From NCBI GenBank assembly GCA_029263455.1, contig JAJCXM010000026.1:1-64000 (forward strand): a stretch of 64,000 nt of DNA. The letters run 5' to 3'. The stretch comes from Holophagae bacterium. GTDB taxonomy: Bacteria > Acidobacteriota > Holophagae > Acanthopleuribacterales > Acanthopleuribacteraceae. Positions within the stretch are counted from its first letter, which is position 1. Each line of letters opens with the position of its first letter. Positions 1-7,300 of this stretch are shown piece after piece. The position numbers and the translations under genes are program-made. The notes beneath the pieces were generated by a model that saw only the letters and a list, made by a program, of their open reading frames with translations, did no database searches and was not told the origin of the DNA.

Positions 1-809
1 GAACCTAACACCAAACTCTGCATCATCCATTCAGTCCGACGCAACACCAAATCGGCGATCTCGTCGAGGTCAAATGAGGCGATCGCCTTTTGTAAATCGG
101 CGGACTCAATCGGTAACTTACTGTCAAGATCATGCTCGCGATCAGCCAGATGATCCACAAATAACCGAAACGCCTTTTGCCGTTTGGCTTGGGTCTTTGC
201 GAACTCAAATCCCTTTATTTTAGGGAAGTTAACGCCCGCTGCTTTTTTCCCCCCGCGATGGAATCGACCCAGCGAACACCATCGATACTGCGAAGGCCGC
301 TGACATAGACCGGCCTGCACAGGGTTCATCTCGACATACGCCATACAGCGCAGGAAACCATCGCCATCATCGAGTAGCGTGGACTTGAAGCGATCGCCCC
401 ACAATCGACCTTTCGCCTTGTCCCGCCGATTCACGTAACGGGCAATAGAGAAATTGAGATCTTGCATGACACGCGACAGATCACTCAGCCGCTGCGCCCA
501 TTCGTCAAACAGCCATTCACGCCATTTCTTAGCGTGCCGCAAGCGACGTTGATAGACATCAAAGCGTGCTTTCACTTCCTTCTCGCTAAAACTCGGTTTA
601 TTCACCGTGAGTAAGATGTGGTAGTGGTTGCTCATGACGGCAATCGCGTGTAAATCGACGGTATAGATCTCGGCTAATGCCAATATTTCCTGATAGATCC
701 ACTCCTTGGTAACGTCGTCGTCAAAGAAGAACGATTGGCGGACCGTTCGATTCATAACGTGATAAGCCTGCCCATCTAAATGAGACTTCAAACGTGAAAC
801 CCGAGACAT
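1..809 (-). CDS. REP-associated tyrosine transposase (Y1/HUH), 3' end outside window
   Basis: The open frame runs off the left edge; 269 codons are visible. It resembles the IS200-type single-strand transposases called RAYTs, which cut hairpin-forming REP DNA using an HxH metal site and one catalytic tyrosine. The motif MSNHYHILL at residues 59-67 supplies His62 and His64, and NFSIARYVNRR supplies a plausible catalytic Tyr125. The ATG at 809 is preceded by GAGG five bases upstream. Family membership is inferred from these motifs and from the conserved stretches GRLWGDRFKS and MAYVEMNPVQAGL. I saw no REP hairpin arrays next to it within the window. The gene lies close to an insertion sequence and a toxin-antitoxin pair, so the local context is mobile. 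Confidence 0.85.
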   Translation of the reverse strand, partial: MSRVSRLKSHLDGQAYHVMNRTVRQSFFFDDDVTKEWIYQEILALAEIYTVDLHAIAVMSNHYHILLTVNKPSFSEKEVKARFDVYQRRLRHAKKWREWLFDEWAQRLSDLSRVMQDLNFSIARYVNRRDKAKGRLWGDRFKSTLLDDGDGFLRCMAYVEMNPVQAGLCQRPSQYRWCSLGRFHRGGKKAAGVNFPKIKGFEFAKTQAKRQKAFRLFVDHLADREHDLDSKLPIESADLQKAIASFDLDEIADLVLRRTEWMMQSLVLG

Positions 810-1082
810 TAGTACCTCACTGGTTGAGTTGACAAGGTAAACATGGGTTCCCAAACAACAAAAATCAAGTGTTTTCAATCAGTTTACCTGCGATGTCCCA
901 CTAAATTCCCGTTCTATGCCGTCTCTTGGGGCGCTCATCATTCGTCTTTGAATCAATTCGGCGAAGACTTGGGCAAAGCCGATAGTGGCCAGCCCGATCG
1001 TGGTCGCAATCGACTGTTCATCATCGCTGGCCAGTAGGCAGAGGACAGAAAGACTGACGTTGAAGCCATCGGCGCGGATCTC

Positions 1083-1110
1083 TGATGAGCGACAATTAAA
1101 AGTCTGGCCC
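1083..1110 (+). repeat. Left terminal inverted repeat of the IS
   Basis: The first 21 bases match the complement of 2907-2927 exactly. After two mismatches the repeat continues with GGCC. Confidence 0.9.
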
Positions 1111-1294
1111 CGTTGCCTCAACGAGTTATGTTACCAATAGAATCTATCTGGGAACAGCCTTCAAACCGGATGCAATTAGGTGTCCATCGAAACGATACCC
1201 GTAGGGTGAGTGAAGGTGCACCACCTAATTGCGTGCTCGGAGAACTCCTGGGAATTGGCTTGATCCGCCTTCCTGTGCCAGCTCTTCAGTTTGG

Positions 1295-2824
1295 TTAGCA
1301 AGTTGTTGGTCCTACCGCGATAACTGGCACGGAACATGGCATGCCATCACTTTCATTCAAGCATACATAAACTTGATGCTTGGCCATAAGTCCTCTCCAT
1401 TCTCGCACTCGTCTTTGAAGGGTTCTTAGTTGGCCATTGGGGTATCGACCTGGATTCTCTTTTTGAAGTCGCTTGAATAATTCTTTGGCTGTAATATCGG
1501 GTGTTTCTTGCAACGATTGAAGAACTTGAGGCCAGACCTCCTGAAATGGATCTTTTCTGGTTCTCCACCAACGTTGTTCGGCTCTTTTTGTCTGATGAGT
1601 GGGCCTTACCTCCGCCAAGCGCCACATGTTGGGTAATTCAGCAAGAAACGCCTGTAGAGTCCTTTGTCCAGGATCGCATTCTGTATTCGACAGCGCTGCA
1701 AGCGCTGCCTGGCTTTCTCGAATCTTAAACAACAATTCCATGGGGTCAAGGCGTTCCTGTAATGATCGAAGTCTATTCTTGTTCTCTGGTTTGACCCTCA
1801 GATCATTCATCAGTCTTTGACATGGTGTGGCAGGTTTGTGATAAATCTTCTTGATCTTGGACCCCACTCTTGTCTTTCCGCGCAGTTTAAACGAGGGCTG
1901 AAAGTAATTGGTAACTAGCCTGACAGATTGATACAACCGGGCAAGCGCTTGTCCAGCAACAACCCCCGAATACCTCGCGTGTCCAACATGCCTTCTAATA
2001 ATTGAGCCGTTCTTTTGTTCGATCCAAGCCTGATCATTCTTCCGATACGCTCGCGACCTCGTAAACTCGATGTGGTTTGTTTTGCAGTAGGTCACCAGTG
2101 TTTCATTAATAAACGCACCATCGTTATCTGAGTCAATACCCAAAATCGGCACCGGGAATTGGCGACGAAGCACCTCAAGTCCTTCGACGACAAGGGATTG
2201 CTCTCTTGCCAATAACGGGACGCTTTCTGTCCATCCTGAACACACATCCGTTGCGACGAGTGTGTGAATGACCGAACCGGCCATTGACCCTCCTCCATGA
2301 ACCACAAAATCAATTTCGAGGAATCCTGCACAAGGATCGTCCCAATCGGCAAATGTTCGAATGGGTATCTGCTTTCGGACTCTTTTTTGCGTAGGTTTCT
2401 TTCTCCTCGTTTTTGCTCTAACCGGAGAGAGCAATCGATCGATCGTTGCAGCACTTATCCTAAAGAGACGCTTTCGTACTTCGAGGTCAAGTGATAAATG
2501 CCCGTGTCTCTCCATGGCATCCACTAGGTCCGGGATGATTTGCTTAAGACGCTTCCCGCATATCCGATCGGATGCCTCCCAAACCACCGTCAAAGCTTCC
2601 TTTGTCGCATCGTCATATATTCGCTTTCCAAATCCTGTTGTCTTAGCAGAAGAAATAAAGTTACTGGCTCTCATTAAACGAATCGCATGTTTGCGATGAT
2701 ACCCAGTCGTCGCAACGAACTCATTCAGAATACTTGTTTTTTCGGCTTTGGCGGCCATCATGTACCTTCGCTTCACTACTCTAATCAACTCAAAACGCGT
2801 CGCGCGACTAACACCCATTTTCAT
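1295..2824 (-). CDS. DDE integrase-core transposase of the IS
   Basis: A 509-residue protein catalysing cut-and-join of the flanking inverted repeats. The N-terminal third is helical and basic with a helix-turn-helix-like segment (TTGYHRKHAIRLM, about residues 39-51). The rve-type catalytic core follows: Asp172 in FLEIDFV, Asp233 in GIDSDNDGAFIN and Glu269 in AWIEQKNGS form the expected DDE triad. A basic C-terminal region follows. The start ATG at 2824 has AGGAGG six bases upstream. The frame is intact with no shift or internal stop, so the element may be active or recently arrived. Confidence 0.88.
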   Translation of the reverse strand: MKMGVSRATRFELIRVVKRRYMMAAKAEKTSILNEFVATTGYHRKHAIRLMRASNFISSAKTTGFGKRIYDDATKEALTVVWEASDRICGKRLKQIIPDLVDAMERHGHLSLDLEVRKRLFRISAATIDRLLSPVRAKTRRKKPTQKRVRKQIPIRTFADWDDPCAGFLEIDFVVHGGGSMAGSVIHTLVATDVCSGWTESVPLLAREQSLVVEGLEVLRRQFPVPILGIDSDNDGAFINETLVTYCKTNHIEFTRSRAYRKNDQAWIEQKNGSIIRRHVGHARYSGVVAGQALARLYQSVRLVTNYFQPSFKLRGKTRVGSKIKKIYHKPATPCQRLMNDLRVKPENKNRLRSLQERLDPMELLFKIRESQAALAALSNTECDPGQRTLQAFLAELPNMWRLAEVRPTHQTKRAEQRWWRTRKDPFQEVWPQVLQSLQETPDITAKELFKRLQKENPGRYPNGQLRTLQRRVREWRGLMAKHQVYVCLNESDGMPCSVPVIAVGPTTC

Positions 2825-2899
2825 TACCAGCCTCCTGTTTCGGTAACATATTATTGAGGCAACGGATATGGTTGAAGTAACAAAAACCGTGAGTCAATG

Positions 2900-2927
2900 C
2901 GGCCGCACTTTTAATTGTCGCTCATCA
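2900..2927 (-). repeat. Right terminal inverted repeat of the IS
   Basis: The complement of 2907-2927 is identical to the left end at 1083-1103, and the weaker inner part shares GGCC with the left repeat. Confidence 0.9.
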
Positions 2928-3091
2928 CCCGCTGCTATCAGCATATTCCCGATTAGCGGATCTGCCAGAGAACGGTGGAATACAGGCCGATTCGGTAGAG
3001 CGCCTGGGTCAACTCTTTCGTACAGGGCAACACATGGCTTGTTTGCGTTCATGGATGACGCGTAATAGATGCCGTCCAAGGTGTAAGCGCT
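2928..3091 (-). pseudogene. Remnant of a RES-domain protein next to the IS
   Basis: On the minus strand, translation after a stop at 3092 gives about 55 residues including LDGIYYASSMNANKP, CVALYERVDPGALP and RPVFHRSLADPLIGN, ending exactly at the IS terminus. This resembles the C-terminal part of RES-family NAD+ phosphorylases, known as toxins of Xre-RES modules. There is no usable start upstream and no convincing continuation on the far side of the IS at 1082, so it is a truncated relic. The RES assignment rests on recalled family pattern (DGIYYxSS, CVALxER) and is only moderately secure. Confidence 0.45.
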
Positions 3092-3252
3092 TTAGAAAAC
3101 CTGCGACCACCCACGTGCTTTAGGTCGTGGCCCACTATTGATGGCCATCGAGGCACCTATACGCGTCGGAAAATTACTCGTCAAATTGATGAGCTGCAAG
3201 TTCTGATTCGATTCGAAATCTCAAGAATTTTGGGACGGTTTGTTTGCTGCTC

Positions 3253-3669
3253 TTACGTTTTCCACGGATCAATCACCGGTACGCCGGCCGCTTTGTACGG
3301 GGCGGTGTCGCGAGATGCCACAATGAAACACCTCGAGGCCGCAATTGCGGCAATGTAGCCGTCGGGTATTGGGAACCCTCGTCCGGCATTCCTTGCTGTT
3401 ACGGCTAGGTCGGCATAGTGGCGAGCTGCATCGAAATCGAATGGCAATAATCGGTCCCTAAATAGACCCATTAGGCCATCAAGGGCCTGTGACAACATGT
3501 CTTTACGCTTACTATTTGGGACAGCTGCGATACCGAACAAAAGCTCGGCCAGTGTCACACTGGACAGGTACAGGGTTTCGGCCACTTGATCATTCAGCCA
3601 GGCGCGTACTGACGGGTGTGGCTCCGGTTTCATCGCTTCGGAAACCACGTTGGTGTCTAGTACGATCAC
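3253..3669 (-). CDS. PIN-domain ribonuclease toxin (VapC/FitB-like)
   Basis: A 138-residue PIN-domain protein, expected to be a Mg2+-dependent RNase neutralised by the antitoxin encoded just upstream. It begins MIVLDTNVVSE, placing the first acidic residue at Asp5; further conserved acids are the Glu of LAELLFG, the Asp of PIPDGYIAAIA and the Asp of VASRDTAPY. Length and motifs fit FitB/VapC. The GTG start at 3669 overlaps the antitoxin stop in a GTGA arrangement, indicating translational coupling. The cellular target RNA cannot be predicted from sequence. Confidence 0.92.
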   Translation of the reverse strand: MIVLDTNVVSEAMKPEPHPSVRAWLNDQVAETLYLSSVTLAELLFGIAAVPNSKRKDMLSQALDGLMGLFRDRLLPFDFDAARHYADLAVTARNAGRGFPIPDGYIAAIAASRCFIVASRDTAPYKAAGVPVIDPWKT

Positions 3670-3917
3670 TCAAACCTCAAAGGCTCGGCCGGCGCCTTGC
3701 TGGCTTGGTCGAAAACTTCGAAATCCCCATTTGTCAGACCAATTTCTTGACCCAAGGCTGCAAGGGCTTCGCCCAGGCAAAGCCGGGTCTCTGGTTTTAC
3801 CGCCTCTGCCAGAATCTCTCGCACTTCAGCTTCGGTACTATTCCCATGCTGAGCGGCCCGCACCCGCAAGGCGCGATGCACTTCGTCGGGAAGATTCCTT
3901 ACTGTAAGCATAGCCAT
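3666..3917 (-). CDS. Ribbon-helix-helix antitoxin (FitA/VapB-like)
   Basis: An 83-residue protein starting MAMLTVRNLPDEVHRALR, the standard N-terminus of FitA-like Arc/MetJ-type antitoxins. The N-terminal strand and two helices (residues 1-45) bind DNA as a dimer; the tail (EVFDQASKAPAEP) would wrap the toxin. The ATG at 3917 is chosen because AGGTGGTGAT lies directly upstream; a longer upstream frame lacks a ribosome-binding site and overlaps the promoter. The pair presumably represses its own promoter through palindromic sites just upstream. Confidence 0.9.
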   Translation of the reverse strand: MAMLTVRNLPDEVHRALRVRAAQHGNSTEAEVREILAEAVKPETRLCLGEALAALGQEIGLTNGDFEVFDQASKAPAEPLRFE

Positions 3918-3950
3918 ATCACCACCTCGCCTAACGCGCCCTCTGCATTC

Positions 3951-3979
3951 ATTATAGTGAATTGCATGCAAGCCATCAA
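3951..3979 (-). promoter_or_regulatory. Promoter and candidate operator of the toxin-antitoxin pair
   Basis: On the minus strand, TTGATG (3979-3974) is followed after exactly 17 bases by TATAAT (3956-3951), about 34 bases before the antitoxin ATG. A perfect 10-base palindrome, TTGCATGCAA (3962-3971), sits in the spacer. A second dyad, ATTCA-6-TGAAT (3947-3962), covers the -10 box. The placement is as expected for autorepression by a ribbon-helix-helix antitoxin. Confidence 0.75.
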
Positions 3980-4320
3980 GAGTCAGAGGCTACTGACTCG
4001 AATGCGGTCCCGCCACCTCTACTCGTTCTCGTTTCAAGAATGGGTGGTAGTGTGGCTTGGCGACCATAGGTTCCTCAAGTTATTTCCAAATGCGCTCGAA
4101 TGAACGAAGGATGGACGCTAAACAGAGTACTTATCCATCTTTGTTCCCTACCATCTGGACTAGTAGCCATGCGCACACCCTCCGAATCTAAAGACGTTCA
4201 ATCTCATTTCCTTGCCTCCGCCCAAGAGAGTGACAGGTATGTCCCCCCTCCATTACGATTTGTAGCCCTGTGATGCTTGACGACCTTATTCAGCGATTTA
4301 TCGATCAACATTGGTTATCG
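3980..4320. other. Non-coding interval
   Basis: About 340 bases between the toxin-antitoxin promoter and the end of the 1,840-residue gene. I see no convincing gene, RNA or terminator here. Confidence 0.5.
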
Positions 4321-7300
4321 TTAGGGACAGGTTAGGGTGTAAGTGTAGGATGCGTTGCTGATGGCGTCGATCCAATCCAGCAGGCCTGTGGGTCCGTTGG
4401 GCCAGAGCGCCATTTCCGTTAATAAGAGCCCGGGATTGCCTTGGGAGTCGTAGAAGACGGTGATGCCAGCCGCTTCTAGGGTGGCAATCCCGCCGCATGC
4501 CGATACATTGAGCAGGTTGTACCTCAAATCCAGCTCTAGTAGGTTAGGCACGGTTGCCAATCCGGTAGGCGCTGTCATCAACCGATTCTCGTTGAGGTCA
4601 AGCATCTCCAAATCCGTCATTGAGCTGAGGTCGGGAAGATCAACTAGACGGTTATTGGCAAAAACGAGATCGACGACGGCCGTAAACTGTTCCAGACCAC
4701 CCAGATTCTGAATACCCTGTCCAGAGCCGTCCATTGCGCCATGAATGATGCCTGCTTCACTGGCAGTCACTCCGCCATCGCCATTGATGTCAATCCAGTG
4801 ATCCTGCGCATTGGGGTCCTGCCACATGCCTTCCAACAGGAACTGCTCAAATTCAGGGTCAACAAAATTGAGAAAGGCTGTGGGGTCATTGTCATCAATA
4901 GTCACGGAAATCATCCCGCTGCCAAGACTGGCGTTGGTGGGTGACGACAATAACAAATCAAAGGTTTCGACCGATTCCGGCGCACCATCGTCCACCAGTT
5001 GAATTGCGAACGGAGTTTCCCGCACCCCTGGTATGAAGGTCACCATACCGGCCGGCACGTCAAAGTCTGAGCCAGAATTAGCGCTCACGTCCAAGGCTGC
5101 GTAATCGATTAAAACCGGCAATTCGGAGTCGTTTCCCGACAACGACAACTGGATGGGCACCACACCGTCGCCCTCATTGACCACGGCCCAGCCGTATTTG
5201 AATCCCACGGTGGGCGCTGCATCGTTATCGGTATTGGTCATAATCAATTCATCAAGCAATACATTGTCGTATAGGGAGTCATCGGAGTACCCGGTCACAC
5301 GGATCACGTATTCCTGATCACCATCGTAAATGCCATCGTCCATGCCCATGACCGAGAAGCTTTGCGGCATATCCCAGTCATCAGGTGTGAATACCAGAAC
5401 CTCGGGGGATGGCATACCTTCGCCAGGGTCACTGGACACAACACCCACCCGAACCTCCCTGTTGGGCTGAGAGGCAAGCACAACATCGAAGTCCAGCGTC
5501 GAGCCGGATTCACTGGTCACCGTCTGCGGCAAGTTTTTGGGAACAGTATCGGTAACCACACCACCGGCAACGTCTGTTTCTATGCGGCGACGGTACAAGT
5601 CGATGCCACCGCCCGACCCAATCGTGCCGTGGTATTCCTGGGTCGTAGCCCACCATGCCCAGCGGCCATCACGGGTGACACCGCCATCAATGAGCGCTTG
5701 ATCGGTGGGCACATTGGGGAGTGTCCAATTGATACGCTCAAAGCCGTTATCTAGCGTGTAAATGAACAGGTCATTGAGTCCCGTGGCACGGCCGGGCGTG
5801 GTTAGGCCCGTTTTGTCGGCAACATAGGCGTAGATGCCTCCGCCCCCAGGCATAATGGTAATGGAGGGCTTGTGATTGTTGGCAATCCGTCCGGCTGAAG
5901 GTCCTAAAACGCCATTCCCATCTCCAGCAAAGACCACATAACGATCGGCCACACCACCCGCCAGCTCAAACGATATGTAGACGTCGGAATCTGACGTTTG
6001 AGAATTGGTATCCCCAACATCCAGATTATCCTCGGTGATAAATGAGATACGCTTCCCGGTTCGATCTACCCAGGCCTGTCGTCCACCTTTGGGGCAAAGA
6101 TCACCTTCATTGGCGTGACCAAAGGCATACACATTGAGGGGCACCGTGGTCACCGATGAAAAATCAATAGTGCCCATGGCATCAACACCGTTAAAACGCG
6201 CCACGACCGCATCACGCACATCGCCATTGGTATCCCCGCTAAAGAGATTCGTGTGCGACGTGTCAAAAGCTATTTCCAGACCATCGGCGGTACAGGTGGG
6301 TCTTAGAGAGCCGCCGGTTGAAATCAACCCACCAAAACCTTCCTCGCCAGCCGGGCCCAAGCTTACCCGACGAATCAGGGTGTTTCCCTGCATTAGGTCA
6401 CCGTCCAGGTCGGGGTCGAGGTCGATGCAATAGATATCGTGGTTGCTATTGGTGTCGCCCACGATGTAGTTGTCGAATCGATCGTTGAAGAACAGGTAGC
6501 GGCCATCGTAGGTGGCGGCCATGTTGAGATAAGCGGTTGTACCCGCAAATCCAACGCTCAAATCTGCCGGAAACCCGTCTCGATCCCTGTTGATTAGGGT
6601 GATACGCCCGGTAGCCAGTTCTTTGACATAGAGGTTAACGCCAGTCAGGGATTCTCCAGGAACCAGGTTTGTAGCCCAACTGGCAAAATAGACGAACGCG
6701 CCATTGCCGCTGATGGCCGGATAATAGGAGCGGCCATTACCCAAATCGCCAAGTTCGGAACTGCTGGCCATGACAATACTGCCGTTTTGCCAGGCGAACA
6801 CGTCGGATTGATCGTTGAGATCGCCGGGAATCAAATCCTTGCGACCGGACTCAAAAACGAAGACTGAACCGTCATCGGACACCTGGACTGATTGCACACT
6901 GCCTGCATTGGAGATGGCGTCGTCGACGCTGTCATCTCGTCTAGAGAGGACTTCCAAGTCTCTATCGCCAGTCAAGTCGATCACCTGATCCGTTTTTTCT
7001 ATCGCAAAAGTAACTGCGCCCGGATTACCTACAACATCCCGAGAAACGAAGGTGAGCAGATTCAGACCATCAAGCAGTTCAATATCGCCATACCACGCCG
7101 TAGGACGTCCGCCCGCTTGGCCGAAACTCAGAGGGCCGCCAGACAAAAGGTTGGTATTGCCAGGCTGGGTCAACTGCCAGTCAGGTGCGAGACCGTCGCC
7201 GGCCCGGATTTCAATGCGAACCACATCTTCGGCGGTTCGATAGTTACCGCTAGCCAGTTTCAGGGCAGCGGTTGTCCCGGCCACATCGCCAACAAACTGA

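Larger units (their letters stand above)
1083..2927 (-). mobile_element. Insertion sequence with integrase-type transposase
   Basis: The element is bounded by inverted repeats with a perfect 21-base core (TGATGAGCGACAATTAAAAGT on the left, its complement on the right), giving TG...CA termini as expected for DDE integrase-like transposition. It carries one intact 509-residue transposase on the minus strand. Total length is about 1,845 bp. No target-site duplication is evident: flanking bases at 1075-1082 and 2928-2935 do not match. On the right it abuts a RES-domain gene remnant. The IS family cannot be fixed without a database; the protein looks like the integrase-core transposases often filed under ISNCY. 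Confidence 0.85.

Noticed and set aside
843-1121. Short frames on both strands between the RAYT gene and the IS
   Set aside because: No ribosome-binding sites and no family resemblance; part of one is IS terminal repeat.
1075-2935. Target-site duplication around the IS
   Set aside because: Flanking bases do not match for either plausible boundary.
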